Assembly (NCBI GenBank): GCA_003168335.1 | Contig: PMSM01000005.1 | Span: 310,001-374,000, forward strand | Length of the DNA stretch: 64,000 nucleotides | Source: Blastocatellia bacterium | GTDB taxonomy: Bacteria > Acidobacteriota > Blastocatellia > Pyrinomonadales > Pyrinomonadaceae | Direction of reading: 5' to 3' | Shown: positions 18,117-28,273 of the stretch, piece by piece | Layout: every line of letters begins with the position of its first letter | Numbering within the stretch: the first letter of the stretch is position 1 | Translations under genes and position numbers: made by a program | The notes under the pieces: generated by a model | The model's input: the letters and a program-made list of their open reading frames with translations, nothing else | What the model was told of the DNA's origin: nothing | Databases searched by the model: none

Positions 18117-19481
18117 TCATTGCTTAAGCACTGGCTGGGCGTAAAGCGACAAAGTCTTTGAGTCGTTGAACACAACGCCGCCAGACTTAAAACCGGTCCA
18201 GCTAAAAATGTTCCAGTCGTACTCCTGTTTACACCAAGGCGGAATGTCCCAACATGGAACGTAGACATAGGCGTAGACGTACAGGTTTCCGTCCAGCATG
18301 TCGAGGTTTTGGCTGTACGAGTCAGTGTATTTGAAATTCGCTCTGCCGATGGAGTCAGACTCGATAGAAACCGCTCCACTCAGGTTCCCGTCAAGATTCA
18401 GGAGCGTCAGGTTCGCTCCAGCGCCGGCTCCTGCAACCACAATATCAACTCCAACCTGAGCGTATGCCTTAGTGTGAACGAACGGTCCGACGTAGGCGCT
18501 CGCCTTGACGGGCGCTACTGCTACGCTATAGGAGATCCCCGCCGTCCCTTGTGCGCCGATCTTCGCGGTCATCGGAATCGGACCCAGCGAGAAGTGTATA
18601 GTAACACTCTTGTCGAGAGTCTTTGAGATAGAATCAGACTTGGACCATGACGTTGTTACGTTCTGGTTAAGGTTATAAACGCTGTTGCCGAGTACGGAAG
18701 CCCCGAGAGTAACATTCATTGTTCCGGTCCTCGGCGCGTTCAAGTTACCGGTGACTCGGAGAAGCTCGAAGCTCTGACTGAACAGTGAACCGCCGGCGTC
18801 CACCTCGCCATTGACCGACGTGGCGTTGTTAGTTCCATTCAATTCGATCTTTCCGTTGATGTACCCTGAAATAACGCTCGGATCTCCCAAATTGTAGTTC
18901 CAGTTTTTCACCCAGTGCACTGTTTGAGAAGTCGGCGTCGCAATGGCCTTTAATAACGCTGGATTTATCATCATGAACTGCCTGTGCGTTTGTTCGACTT
19001 CCGCAAGGTTCAAAGCTCGGAACTGTGTATTGGCCAGGTGCGCCGCCCGAAGTGCCTGCGCTTGCTTTTGGAGTGTCGCCAAAGGAACCGGGGTCGTTTG
19101 CAGCTCGAACTTCGATAGAGGAGCAGGTTTGACTTCGTTGGCCGGTTTCAGCGTCCGCCCCTGCCCGTTGAGTTGGCGTTCCAGTTTATTGAGCTCGTCG
19201 TAATATTGCCCTGCGGTAAGCCTTTTCCCGTTTGGTAGTTCAGGGAGCATGGTGTCGCGGGAAATGGGCTTCCGGTTAGTAGGATCCAATATGTCAAACG
19301 CTTTGAACTGTAATGGCGCCGTCTTCTTGACGATAATCTGATCAGACCTGACTTGAGCCGGAACCGTCGGGCCTTTAACCTCTGCCTGAGGATTCTGTGC
19401 GAAAGTGGGCATGGCAACTACCGCGACCAAAACAAGAACAGGCGGTAGAATTGTAATGAGCTTCTGAGCCAAATGTTTCAC
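18117..19481 (-). CDS. Secreted beta-rich protein of unknown function
   Basis: 454 residues from GTG 19481, with AGGCAGGA about 9 bases upstream. Signal peptide about 1-28 (L-V-L-V-A-V-V-A-M-P-T-F-A-Q). A helical, charged segment (about 80-165) is followed by a C-terminal beta-rich domain (about 200-454) with repeated alternating Ser/Thr/Gly strands (T-G-T-M-N-V-T-L-G-A-S, G-T-A-G-I-S-Y-S-V-A-V-A-P) and four cysteines near the end (C-W-D-I-P-P-W-C-K). No family recognised. It precedes the HEAT/vitellogenin-like gene in the same direction, so the two may act together outside the cytoplasm; that is inference from position. Confidence 0.7.
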   Translation of the reverse strand: MKHLAQKLITILPPVLVLVAVVAMPTFAQNPQAEVKGPTVPAQVRSDQIIVKKTAPLQFKAFDILDPTNRKPISRDTMLPELPNGKRLTAGQYYDELNKLERQLNGQGRTLKPANEVKPAPLSKFELQTTPVPLATLQKQAQALRAAHLANTQFRALNLAEVEQTHRQFMMINPALLKAIATPTSQTVHWVKNWNYNLGDPSVISGYINGKIELNGTNNATSVNGEVDAGGSLFSQSFELLRVTGNLNAPRTGTMNVTLGASVLGNSVYNLNQNVTTSWSKSDSISKTLDKSVTIHFSLGPIPMTAKIGAQGTAGISYSVAVAPVKASAYVGPFVHTKAYAQVGVDIVVAGAGAGANLTLLNLDGNLSGAVSIESDSIGRANFKYTDSYSQNLDMLDGNLYVYAYVYVPCWDIPPWCKQEYDWNIFSWTGFKSGGVVFNDSKTLSLYAQPVLKQ

Positions 19482-19700
19482 GAATTGGGTCCTGCCTTTC
19501 TGATAGGGGATGTTATGAGTTTCGCGCGGACTGCTGCAACCGGCAAATTCATGCTCTTCGGCGGCAAGGCGGCTTCCAACCGCATGCCGAAGCGCCTATG
19601 ACGCAAGCTGCTACCAAGCAATAGATTCAGTTTGGATTTTATCACCCTTGTTCCGCACGTAGAATAAACCGTTGTGCTTTATTTAATCAACCCCTTCATG

Positions 19701-20030
19701 TCATTTCTTGAAACTATTCGGGTTATCCTTTTGAACCTTTTCTCCCTGAGGACTCAGATCCGCGGCTTCTTTACCAAGCCGGTCGGCCTGCTCAGTGGCG
19801 GCGTTGGCCCTTCTTATGAAGCTGGATCGACTCTGGCTATCAATCAAGGCAATCAAGGCCTGTGGAATACCATTAGCCGCCTCAATTAATTCCGCGCGCT
19901 TGTTGAATTCCCTTACTTTGGGGGCCAGGTATTTCTTGTATGGGTGGCTAAGCTTCAGCTTAATGGCTTCCTCAGACTTCCCGGCCGCTTCTGCATTGAT
20001 CAGAAAGGTCAAAGCGTTATCATCGGAAAA
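19701..20030 (-). pseudogene. Coding-like fragment, unknown family
   Basis: A frame of about 110 residues rich in Ala, Glu and Lys (A-E-A-A-G-K-S-E-E-A-I-K-L-K, A-N-A-A-T-E-Q-A-D-R-L-G-K-E-A) that looks helical. Its apparent beginning overlaps codons of the plus-strand receiver remnant, so the true 5' end was probably lost at a junction near 20030. No family assigned. Confidence 0.35.
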
Positions 20031-20031
20031 A

Positions 20032-20199
20032 GGCGGAGATATTCCGGCCATAGCATTAACCGGATACGTTAGAGTTGAAGAAAGGATACGCGCGATCGAG
20101 GCGGGTTATCAGATGTTCGTGCTGAAACCTGTGGAAGTAGGCGAACTCGCGACAATAATTACCACTCTTATTGGACGAATGGAAAAGTCAGAAGTCGGG
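20032..20199 (+). pseudogene. C-terminal remnant of a response-regulator receiver domain
   Basis: About 56 residues read D-I-P-A-I-A-L-T-G-Y, then I-R-A-I-E-A-G-Y-Q-M-F-V-L-K-P-V-E-V-G-E-L. This is the end of a receiver domain with the conserved Thr and the Lys-Pro pair. The phospho-acceptor half is absent and nothing upstream in frame is related. It may derive from a hybrid kinase destroyed in this decayed region. Confidence 0.7.
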
Positions 20200-20759
20200 G
20201 CAGCTTTTCAGAACTACCGATTAAGATTGTTCTGCGTTAGAAAGAAGTCTGAGGAACGCGCTAGTTGGCGGGTTTCTTTCGTAAGGAACCTGCTTCTCGA
20301 TGGCGCGACAATGGCGCGATTGTGTACTCTGACGTAATAAGATATAGCTGACTTTGACGGCGCGAATTCAATAAATTGGGTTACGTCTTGTGTTGTCTCT
20401 CTCGGTTGATACCCTTCCGCGGGTGGCTCAAGTGTTAATCGCCTTCCGCGCGGCCACGCGCAGCTAACTACAAAAGAAACTCGATGGGCTACATAGTGCT
20501 TCGATCGGAGACCAGGAGAGTTTCGACCCGTCCCTTATTATATTCGCAGGATATCCGATGTGTTTCGAGCGGAGAACGTGGGAGTTTTGCTCCCAAGTAC
20601 TTGCGAGATTTGAACACCCAAGCTGAAAAAGCCCTTATTTTCGTCTTTATTCTGTCGAGGATCGAGGCCGGAAGTGAAAAAGTTTACAACAAAACTGCGC
20701 TAGTCTAGCTCTCTCAATGTTTCTAGCCGGCTGTAACTAATTGAAAAGAAGGGAGAAAT

Positions 20760-20816
20760 TGGTAGCGCGGGCGGGATCGAACCGCCGACCTTGGGGTTAT
20801 GAATCCCACCTCGCTC
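20760..20816 (-). tRNA. 3' fragment of a tRNA with CAU anticodon (tRNA-Met), integration scar
   Basis: On the minus strand the sequence begins GAGCGAGG, continues through an anticodon loop T-T-C-A-T-A-A (anticodon CAT), variable loop, a T arm with GGTTCGATCC and ends GCGCTACCA. The acceptor 5' strand and most of the D arm are missing; beyond 20816 no tRNA fold is possible. The fragment is on the same strand and in the same relation as the tRNA-Lys fragment at 13754, suggesting a second tRNA-targeted insertion extending to higher coordinates. Whether it is elongator Met or a lysidine-modified Ile tRNA cannot be settled from the fragment. Confidence 0.75.
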
Positions 20817-21553
20817 AAATTCGTAAGTCAAACAAAACTAAGGGTTGCAGCCATAGCGGTTTTTCAGAGGTTTTATGTGCTTCTATACGGACCCGCTCGC
20901 AGTACCAATGCCATCATAGGAATTCCCGTCACAATAGCGTCACAAGTAATCTGTCAGTTACTGAGCAGATTCTGGCCAAAAACCAAAGACTGGCTTTGGC
21001 GAAATGTTGATTGCCTGGGAGGGCTCAGTATGTGCGGAACTACGTCTTTTGCCGTTTCTTGATTTCCGCCAATGCCTGTTCAACGGTACTGTGCGGTTTC
21101 TCTTTGAGTCCGGGTATCGAACGAGTTCTTGTTCTCATACTTCTTCTCGCGATACTCGTCGTTGCCGCCTTCTTTCCTTGGCTTCGCTAAAGTTAGAACT
21201 GACCCACTACCAACTGTTAGCAAAATCTGACCAGTGTTCATAATCGCCGCGCCCGGTGAAGTCTAGCGTTGAGCCGTTCCTGCGGCGTAATGCCTCGATC
21301 TAGACCACTCAGTGACAAATTTTGGCAGCTTTTGTTCTGGCGATCGGCGATCGCAATCGAATTGTGAGAATCGGCTGAAAATTATTCTTGACCTCAACTC
21401 ACGCCATGAATGAAACTGTCTTAGAGGCTGATGTTGCCTCGATGCGGTAAGGACCCCCTGCCCCTCTATCGTTTTTTCCCCCGCTCCCGAAATTAGTACC
21501 GAAACCACCGAGACGACATCTCCCGGATACGCGCGCATCACTAGAGACCCCAA

Positions 21554-24262
21554 GTGACTTTGACCAAAAGAACATTTCCGTCTTCCGCCGGCGACATTAT
21601 CACTCGCTTGGTGCTCATAGCCGTTGCTTCTGTCAGCATCGCTGTGATTGTCGGTTGGCATCTGCACGTGCGGGTTCTGGTTCAGATCCCGCGGGGGATT
21701 ATTCCCATGCAGTACAACACGGCGCTGTGCTTCATCGTGCTAGGGGTGAGTGGGTTGCTTTTGGTAACGCGGCGAGGCCATCGTTTTTTGCCTGTCGTCG
21801 GTGGAGCCTTCTTGATCGCAATGGGCGCTCTGGTCATCTACGAATACGCAACAGGAATTTCACTTGGTATCGATACGCTGCTCTTCTATCCCTGGGACTT
21901 AACACTCTTAAAGTATCCCGGCCGCATGGCCCTCACGAGCGGAGTCAGCTTCGTTAGTTCGGGGATCGCGCTGATTTGGCTTTCGTTTCGGCGTCAGTCA
22001 TTGGCTCCTTTCGCGATCTTGCACACGTTGCCTTTGAGTCTTGGCTTGACCTCGACGCTCGGGTATGTGGCAGGGATAACCTTCGTTCTTCCATTTCAAC
22101 TCGGCAGTCAGATGGCGATCCATACTGCGATCGCTTTCTTCGCCTATGGCGTGGTCATGTTGCTTTACGCCTGGCGAGCGGCGACGCACACGGAACAGGG
22201 AATTCCAAAATGGGCCCCGGCGATCGGCGTTCTAATGGTGCCCATTCTATTCGTTGGCATCGGCATTACGGTACAGCGCAATTCAACTCTTGGTTGGGCC
22301 GTGCCGTTTTTCGTGGGTCTCCTCGTCGCGATATGTTTCGCGGTGGCGGCGTATAAGCTCACCCACTCCCGGATTAATCAAAAAGGTCTGATCCTTATCT
22401 CGGTCCCACTCATGTCTCTGCTCATCTTTGTTGTCCTCGTAACCCAGATGAGCCGCAAGAGTGAGCAGGCACAAGCGTGGTACTTACACTCCAAAGAAGT
22501 GATTTTATCGACCGAGAACATCTTCAATGATCTAGTCGACGCGGAAGGCAGTGTGCGCGGCTATGTGCTTACCGGCGATTCGGCATTCGCGGAGCCCTAT
22601 CAACGCGTAACCCAGGAAATTCCCAAAGAAATCGAGACGCTTCACGATCTGGTGAAAGACAATCCAGCCCAACAAGCTCGGGCTGCGAAGCTGGGTGCAA
22701 CAGCGGCGAACAAAATGTCTTTCCTTGCTAATGTCGAACAGTTGATGCGCACCGGCGCGAGGGACCTGGCAGTTGAAAAGGTCAAGTCCGGCGAAGGCCT
22801 GCAAATAATAAGTGAATTTCGCCGGGCGAGAGAAGACTTTCTAAAAGAGGAAGAACGTCTGGGCCTGGAGCGCCACGCCGCCGTTCAGAACGCGTGGCAA
22901 CGCTTTAACTGGATGTTAGTCGCCGGCGGTGCAGTCGATCTTTTCCTCGCCGTGGTTCTGGCTGTTCTGTTCAGCGGTGGTATTAGCAAACGCATAGTCG
23001 CGTTGACGGAAAACGCAAAGACACTCGCCGACGGTTCTCCTCTTCTTAGCCAACCTATGACTGGCACGGATGAGATTGCTCATCTGGATCACGTCTTCCG
23101 CGACATGGCTGAAGCTCTGCAGGAAGCTGCGCGGAAAGAGCGCGCCATCTTCGACGATGCGTTGGATCTCGTATGTTCCTTCGATGCTGAAGGCAGATTT
23201 CTGAAGGTCAGTCCTTCGAGTTTTAAGGTCTTGGCCTATCGTCCCGAAGAATTGATCGGCAGACTGTACACAGAGTTTTTGGTCCCGGAGGAAGCCCAGA
23301 AATCCGAACAAGCGGTGCAAGAGATTCTTGCGGGTAAAGCCCTGACCGATTTTGAGAATCGGTATCGCAGGAAAGATGGCTCGGTCGTCGATATGCAGTG
23401 GTCGGCCTGGTGGTCTGAGACCGAGAATGTGATGTTCGCCATGGCACGCGATATCACCGAACGCAAGCTTGCAGAAAATGCCATCAAGGAACTCAACGCG
23501 AACCTCGAAAAACGAACGGTGCAACTCGAAGAAACCAACAAAGAGTTGGAAGCGTTCTCCTATTCCGTCTCCCACGATCTGCGCACACCGCTCCGGGCCA
23601 TCGACGGCTTTTCGCGCATCCTCCTGGAGGATCATTCCGAAAAACTCGACGCCGACGGCGCCCGTGTATTAAACGTGATCCGAAGCAACACGCAGAACAT
23701 GAGCCGGCTGATAGATGATCTTCTCGCCTTCTCACGACTCGGTCGCAAGCAAGTCGATCGGTCGTCAATCAACATGAAGGAGCTGGCAGCGGACGTGTCC
23801 AGGCAGCTCAATCTTGCCACCACAGAAAAGACGATTCGTTTTAATTTAGGCTCGCTGCCGCCGGCGTATGGCGACCCGGCATTAATCCGGCAGGTGTTCG
23901 TCAACCTTCTGTCGAACGCCGCCAAGTATTCAAAGACGAAAGACGCGCCGGTGATTGATGTAGGTGCATGCCGCGAAAATGGCGAACAGGTTTACTACGT
24001 CAAAGACAATGGAATCGGCTTTGATATGAGCCATGCGAATAAGTTGTTCGGCGTTTTTCAGCGATTGCACAGCGCAGAAGAGTTTGAAGGCACAGGCGTA
24101 GGACTGGCCATTGTCCAGCGGATAATTCACCGCCATGGCGGTCGTGTTTGGGCGGACGGAAGAGTCAACGAAGGAGCGACCTTCTATTTTTCGTTGCCCA
24201 GGGAGAATAAAACAGGAGGCGTGCATAACACGAATGAAGCCCTTCTGGAGGTTAGGCCGTAG
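21554..24262 (+). CDS. Membrane sensor histidine kinase (7-8 TM, CHASE3-like, HAMP, PAS, HisKA, HATPase)
   Basis: 902 residues from GTG 21554. About eight hydrophobic helices occupy residues 10-300. A helical extracytoplasmic CHASE3-like segment follows (about 305-450, with V-D-A-E-G-S-V-R-G-Y-V-L-T-G), then one transmembrane helix, HAMP, a PAS domain (about 530-640; D-L-V-C-S-F-D-A-E-G-R-F, ending M-A-R-D-I-T-E-R), HisKA with phospho-acceptor His674 ([14 protein letters not shown]) and HATPase (N box L-L-S-N-A-A-K-Y, G1 D-N-G-I-G-F, G2 E-G-T-G-V-G-L-A). The kinase core is nearly the same as that of the next gene. Input signal unknown; phosphate probably passes to the receiver at 26157. Confidence 0.9.
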   Translation: MTLTKRTFPSSAGDIITRLVLIAVASVSIAVIVGWHLHVRVLVQIPRGIIPMQYNTALCFIVLGVSGLLLVTRRGHRFLPVVGGAFLIAMGALVIYEYATGISLGIDTLLFYPWDLTLLKYPGRMALTSGVSFVSSGIALIWLSFRRQSLAPFAILHTLPLSLGLTSTLGYVAGITFVLPFQLGSQMAIHTAIAFFAYGVVMLLYAWRAATHTEQGIPKWAPAIGVLMVPILFVGIGITVQRNSTLGWAVPFFVGLLVAICFAVAAYKLTHSRINQKGLILISVPLMSLLIFVVLVTQMSRKSEQAQAWYLHSKEVILSTENIFNDLVDAEGSVRGYVLTGDSAFAEPYQRVTQEIPKEIETLHDLVKDNPAQQARAAKLGATAANKMSFLANVEQLMRTGARDLAVEKVKSGEGLQIISEFRRAREDFLKEEERLGLERHAAVQNAWQRFNWMLVAGGAVDLFLAVVLAVLFSGGISKRIVALTENAKTLADGSPLLSQPMTGTDEIAHLDHVFRDMAEALQEAARKERAIFDDALDLVCSFDAEGRFLKVSPSSFKVLAYRPEELIGRLYTEFLVPEEAQKSEQAVQEILAGKALTDFENRYRRKDGSVVDMQWSAWWSETENVMFAMARDITERKLAENAIKELNANLEKRTVQLEETNKELEAFSYSVSHDLRTPLRAIDGFSRILLEDHSEKLDADGARVLNVIRSNTQNMSRLIDDLLAFSRLGRKQVDRSSINMKELAADVSRQLNLATTEKTIRFNLGSLPPAYGDPALIRQVFVNLLSNAAKYSKTKDAPVIDVGACRENGEQVYYVKDNGIGFDMSHANKLFGVFQRLHSAEEFEGTGVGLAIVQRIIHRHGGRVWADGRVNEGATFYFSLPRENKTGGVHNTNEALLEVRP

Positions 24263-24304
24263 ATAACGCTCATCACAAAAAGCAAATCTGAAAGAGAGTT
24301 ACTT

Positions 24305-26182
24305 ATGACGAAGACTGAATTGCAGGAGCCAAAGAAAAGGAAAGCGCCGACTGAACGACGTGCCCGAACCCGTCTTTTCTTCTTGCCGAACTTGTCGATA
24401 AGACATCGTCTGCCACTGTTGATGGCCACACTGCTATTCGGCGCGATCGTCGCGTCCACCTGGGCATCCTATCGCGGAGTAAAGGAATCGGGCCTGGAAG
24501 TCGGACGCGGGCGGTTGCTCCATCTTACTCAGCAGTTCGCGAGTCTGTTTCAGCAGTCCTCGGTGAAGTTGAATGATAAGACTTTCACGGTGGCAAACGA
24601 TCCGGCGGTTCGCTCTTTTCTTCGTTCTGCCTCTCCGGCCACGCGAACCGGTGCGGTTGACGCGCTAAAACAATTTGCCAGCCCGCAAGATCAGAATAAC
24701 TTGCAAGTTGAATTGTGGAAGACCGATCACTCGCTTGCGCTCACGTTCCCCGAAAACTTAGAGCCGGAGCCGTCCGACCTCAATGCCGAGCTCAAGCAAT
24801 GCGCTTCCGATCCATTCAAGTCGGCGGGAGCAATTCGCGTGGTCAAAGACGTTATTGCTTACCCTTCCGTAGCCGCGGTGAAAGACGATGCTGGAAAGCC
24901 ACTCGGCTATTTGGTCAGGTGGCGAAAGCTTTCGAGTACTCCTGAAGCGCGAAAACAACTCACAGACATGCTCGGCAGCGAAGCGACTCTGTACTTCGGC
25001 AACAGCCGAGGAGATGTTTGGACCGACCTTGAAAAGATCGTCGCGAAACCTCAAGTGAGTTTGAGTTCAACTGTTGAAATTACAACCTACAAGCGAGACG
25101 GCGATTCCGTCATGGCTTTGGGACGTCCAATCAGCGGCACGCCCTGGTTCGTGATGGTCGAAATCCCGGAGCGGACGTTGGTAGCACCTGCCGGCCGCTT
25201 TTTGCGGCGCATGATTCTCATGGGTTTGGTTCTATTTGCCATTGGCGTTGCCGGCGCTTTTGCGTTGAGCCGGGGCATCACTCGACCACTAGGTTTGTTG
25301 ACAAAAGCGGCGTCGGCCATAAGTGGAGGAGATTACTCGCAGGTCGTCGACATCCGGAGCAATGATGAACTGGGTACGCTCGCCAATGCATTCAACACGA
25401 TGACCGCGCAAGTGCAAGAGTCGCAACGCAATCTGGAGCAAAGGATCTCGGCGCGAACCGCGGAACTTGAAACCTCGAACAAAGAGCTTGAATCGTTCTC
25501 TTATTCCGTGTCCCACGACCTGCGGGCGCCTCTCCGTGCGATTGACGGATTTTCACGCATTCTATTCGAGGAGCATTCCAACAAGCTCGATGCTGACGCC
25601 CTGCGCGTACTCGAGGTCATCCGGACTAACACTAAACAGATGGGACGCTTGATTGACGATTTGCTTACCTTTTCGCGTTTGGGACGAAAATCAGTTGAAC
25701 GATCACGGATCAATATGGAAGCACTTGCGCGCGACGTTTCCGCGCAGATTGGTTCTGCCGATTCTGAGTCAGCGCCGCGCTTTGAAGTGGGACAATTGCA
25801 CCCCGCGCACGGCGACACCGCCATGCTTCGACAGGTCTTCGTGAATCTTCTGACCAATGCCGCAAAGTACTCAAAAGGAAAGGATGCGCCGCTGGTCCAG
25901 GTGAGCTGTGACAGTAAGAACGGTGAGAACGTCTACTGCGTGAAAGACAATGGCGTTGGCTTTGACATGAACTACGCCAACAAGCTGTTCGGCGTTTTTC
26001 AGCGATTGCACAGCGCCGACGAATTTGAAGGCACGGGCGTCGGACTGGCCATTGTCCAGCGCATAATTCATCGGCACGCTGGCCGGGTTTGGGCAGAAGG
26101 AAAAGTCAACGAAGGCGCGACATTCTATTTCACGCTCCCAAGGGAGGAAGGGACAAATGGAAAACCATCAAAACATGAATGA
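24305..26182 (+). CDS. Membrane sensor histidine kinase (extracytoplasmic sensor, HAMP, HisKA, HATPase)
   Basis: 625 residues. A transmembrane helix (about 38-58) and a second (about 300-322) frame an extracytoplasmic sensor of about 240 residues, possibly Cache-like. HAMP (about 325-375), a coiled coil, HisKA with His404 ([14 protein letters not shown]) and HATPase ([22 protein letters not shown]) complete it. From the HisKA domain onward it matches the preceding kinase almost residue for residue, so the two arose by tandem duplication with sensor exchange. Its end overlaps the following receiver gene by 26 bases, implying translational coupling. Confidence 0.9.
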   Translation: MTKTELQEPKKRKAPTERRARTRLFFLPNLSIRHRLPLLMATLLFGAIVASTWASYRGVKESGLEVGRGRLLHLTQQFASLFQQSSVKLNDKTFTVANDPAVRSFLRSASPATRTGAVDALKQFASPQDQNNLQVELWKTDHSLALTFPENLEPEPSDLNAELKQCASDPFKSAGAIRVVKDVIAYPSVAAVKDDAGKPLGYLVRWRKLSSTPEARKQLTDMLGSEATLYFGNSRGDVWTDLEKIVAKPQVSLSSTVEITTYKRDGDSVMALGRPISGTPWFVMVEIPERTLVAPAGRFLRRMILMGLVLFAIGVAGAFALSRGITRPLGLLTKAASAISGGDYSQVVDIRSNDELGTLANAFNTMTAQVQESQRNLEQRISARTAELETSNKELESFSYSVSHDLRAPLRAIDGFSRILFEEHSNKLDADALRVLEVIRTNTKQMGRLIDDLLTFSRLGRKSVERSRINMEALARDVSAQIGSADSESAPRFEVGQLHPAHGDTAMLRQVFVNLLTNAAKYSKGKDAPLVQVSCDSKNGENVYCVKDNGVGFDMNYANKLFGVFQRLHSADEFEGTGVGLAIVQRIIHRHAGRVWAEGKVNEGATFYFTLPREEGTNGKPSKHE

Positions 26183-26609
26183 AGTCGAGGTTCTGCTAGT
26201 CGAGGACAATCCGAGCGATGCCGAGCTTACGATGAGGGCGCTAAAAAAGAAGAATCTCGCCAACAAGCTGTTCCATGTGAAAGATGGAGCCGAGGCAATT
26301 GATTTTCTCTTTGCGCAAGGCAAGTTTGCCAGTCGAAGAGTCGAGAGCGGTCCGAAGGTCGTGTTGCTGGATTTGAAGCTGCCCAAGGTGGACGGCATCG
26401 AAGTCCTTCGCCGGATCAAGTCTGATGATCGGACAAAGATAATTCCCGTCGTCGTAATGACATCGTCTCGGGAAGACCGTGATCTCGTGGATTGTTACAA
26501 CCTGGGCGTGAACGGTTATGTCGTCAAGCCGGTAGAGTTTGAGGACTTCGCGCGCGCAGTTTCCGAGCTCGGATGTTACTGGTTATTGATCAATGAAACT
26601 CCGCGGTAG
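26157..26609 (+). CDS. Single-domain response regulator (Rcp1-like)
   Basis: 150 residues, a receiver domain alone. [12 protein letters not shown] gives the acidic pair, Asp72 in L-L-D-L-K-L-P is the phospho-acceptor, V-M-T-S-S is the Thr/Ser switch and Y-V-V-K-P-V carries the conserved Lys. The I-D-F-L-F insert is typical of Rcp1-like partners of phytochrome-type kinases. The ATG at 26157 has GGAGG and AAGGGA within 15 bases; ATG 26175 is an alternative. Overlap with the upstream kinase makes these cognate partners. No output domain, so it probably relays phosphate. Confidence 0.9.
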   Translation: MENHQNMNEVEVLLVEDNPSDAELTMRALKKKNLANKLFHVKDGAEAIDFLFAQGKFASRRVESGPKVVLLDLKLPKVDGIEVLRRIKSDDRTKIIPVVVMTSSREDRDLVDCYNLGVNGYVVKPVEFEDFARAVSELGCYWLLINETPR

Positions 26610-26690
26610 CTGCAAGCAGGCCAAGCGGACTCAAAAGCAACCAATCAATCTTCTTGCCACAATACGCGATTCAAGAAATGGAAGGCTCCC

Positions 26691-28268
26691 ATGGATAGAG
26701 ACACTCGCATACTCATCCTCGAAGACGTTGCCACCGATGCCAAGCTGATCGAGCGTGAATTACGTAAAGCAAACGTTGCATTCACATCACAGCGCGTGGA
26801 AACGAAGGAAGGCTTCAGCAAAGCTCTGGTGGAATTTGAGCCGGATATTATTCTCTCTGACTATAGATTACCTCAGTTCAGCGGGCTGGAAGCCCTTCAG
26901 TTGCTCAAGGAAAAAGAGATTCCTGTTCCCTTCATCCTAATTACCGGCACGTTAACTGAAGAAATTGCTGTCCTATGCCTGAAAGAAGGCGTGACAGATT
27001 ACATCTTGAAATCCAACCTCACGCGTCTTCCCTCGGCGGTGGAGAGTGCACTGAAGAGGGGTGAGACGGAAAAGGAGAAGGCAGAAGCGCTTGAGGCTTT
27101 GCGGCAAAGTCAGGAGCAGCTTTTGCAGTCGCAAAAGCTCGAAGCAGTGGGCCAGTTGGCGGGTGGGGTGGCTCACGACTTCAACAATCTCTTGACGGCG
27201 ATTATAGGATTTAGCCAGCTTGGGCTTGATCAGTTAGCAGAGAACGATCCACTGCGACGAAATCTCGACGAGATCAAAAACGCCAGCGAACGGGCTGCTT
27301 CACTTACGCGCCAACTCCTTGCTTTCAGTCGCAAGCAGGTTATGCAACCACAGGTTCTCGATCTTAATTCTGTGGTCCCGGACATGGAACAAATGCTGAG
27401 GCGAATGATCGGCGAAGATATCGAGCTGAGAACTGCACTACAACCGGATCTGGGAAATGTAAAAGCCGATCCGAGCCAGATGGAACAGGTAATCATGAAC
27501 CTCGTGATCAACGCGCGCGATGCGATGCCCTCTGGCGGCAAATTGACCATCGAAACTGTGAATACTGATCTTGACGAGACTTACGCGCGGCATCACGTGG
27601 CCGTGGTCTCGGGGGCCTACGTCATGCTAGCGGTGAGCGACACGGGAATTGGAATGGATGAGGAGACGCAAAACCATATCTTCGAGCCGTTCTTTACTAC
27701 CAAGGAACTGGGCAAAGGAACCGGGCTGGGCCTGTCAACGGTCTACGGAATCGTTAAGCAATCGGGAGGCACTATCTGGGTTTACAGCGAAGTCGGCAAA
27801 GGGACGACGTTCAAAATCTATCTTCCACGAGTGGATGAGCGCGCTGAAGAATACAAGAATCCGGTCGCAGCAGCTCAACTACCGAAGGGAAATGAGACCA
27901 TTCTGTTGGTTGAAGACGCTGACTTAGTTCGCCGCTTGGCGAAGGAAGTATTGGAAAACAACGGATATCGAGTGCAAGAGGCGGCTACTGGAACAGATGC
28001 GCTGCGGATTGGTGAACAGACCCAGGAGCCGATAGACCTTTTGCTGACCGATGTGGTCATGTCTGAGATGAGCGGACGTGAACTCGCCAATCGGTTGACA
28101 TCCTTGCGGCCGGAAATGCGTGTGCTCTACATGTCGGGCTATACCGACGACGCGATTGTGCATCACGGGGTGCTTGACGAGGGAATAAACTTCATCCAGA
28201 AACCCTTCAGCCCGTATGGGTTGGCGCTGAAGGTGCGAGAAGTGCTGAGTGACCATAGAGCGCGGTAG
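26691..28268 (+). CDS. Hybrid histidine kinase REC-HisKA-HATPase-REC
   Basis: 525 residues, no membrane segment. REC1 (Asp57 in [10 protein letters not shown]) is followed by a coiled linker, HisKA with His162 ([14 protein letters not shown]), HATPase ([25 protein letters not shown]) and REC2 ([15 protein letters not shown]). The HisKA type (A-H-D-F-N-N) is that of NtrB-like and soluble hybrid kinases. REC1 and about 30 bases of leader are duplicated in the gene at 30168. The phosphorelay input is likely the upstream receiver or kinases; the final target is unclear. Confidence 0.9.
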   Translation: MDRDTRILILEDVATDAKLIERELRKANVAFTSQRVETKEGFSKALVEFEPDIILSDYRLPQFSGLEALQLLKEKEIPVPFILITGTLTEEIAVLCLKEGVTDYILKSNLTRLPSAVESALKRGETEKEKAEALEALRQSQEQLLQSQKLEAVGQLAGGVAHDFNNLLTAIIGFSQLGLDQLAENDPLRRNLDEIKNASERAASLTRQLLAFSRKQVMQPQVLDLNSVVPDMEQMLRRMIGEDIELRTALQPDLGNVKADPSQMEQVIMNLVINARDAMPSGGKLTIETVNTDLDETYARHHVAVVSGAYVMLAVSDTGIGMDEETQNHIFEPFFTTKELGKGTGLGLSTVYGIVKQSGGTIWVYSEVGKGTTFKIYLPRVDERAEEYKNPVAAAQLPKGNETILLVEDADLVRRLAKEVLENNGYRVQEAATGTDALRIGEQTQEPIDLLLTDVVMSEMSGRELANRLTSLRPEMRVLYMSGYTDDAIVHHGVLDEGINFIQKPFSPYGLALKVREVLSDHRAR

Positions 28269-28273
28269 TTCAC

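Larger units (their letters stand above)
19482..21553. other. Two-kilobase degenerate region with gene fragments and a tRNA scar
   Basis: No intact gene is visible. The stretch holds a minus-strand coding-like fragment (19701-20030), a receiver-domain remnant (20032-20199), the tRNA-Met 3' fragment (20760-20816) and otherwise AT-richer sequence with no supported frame. This is the usual look of an island border decayed by insertion and deletion. Confidence 0.6.

Noticed and set aside
18080-18379. N-terminal extension of the HEAT-repeat gene
   Set aside because: It lies inside another well-supported secreted-protein gene in a different frame and has no conserved features; the signal peptide begins after it.
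21000-21240. Possible second integrase remnant next to the tRNA-Met fragment
   Set aside because: Minus-strand phrases such as A-L-A-E-I-K-K-R-Q-K can be read but the catalytic R-H-R-Y signature is absent, so there is no support for an integrase.
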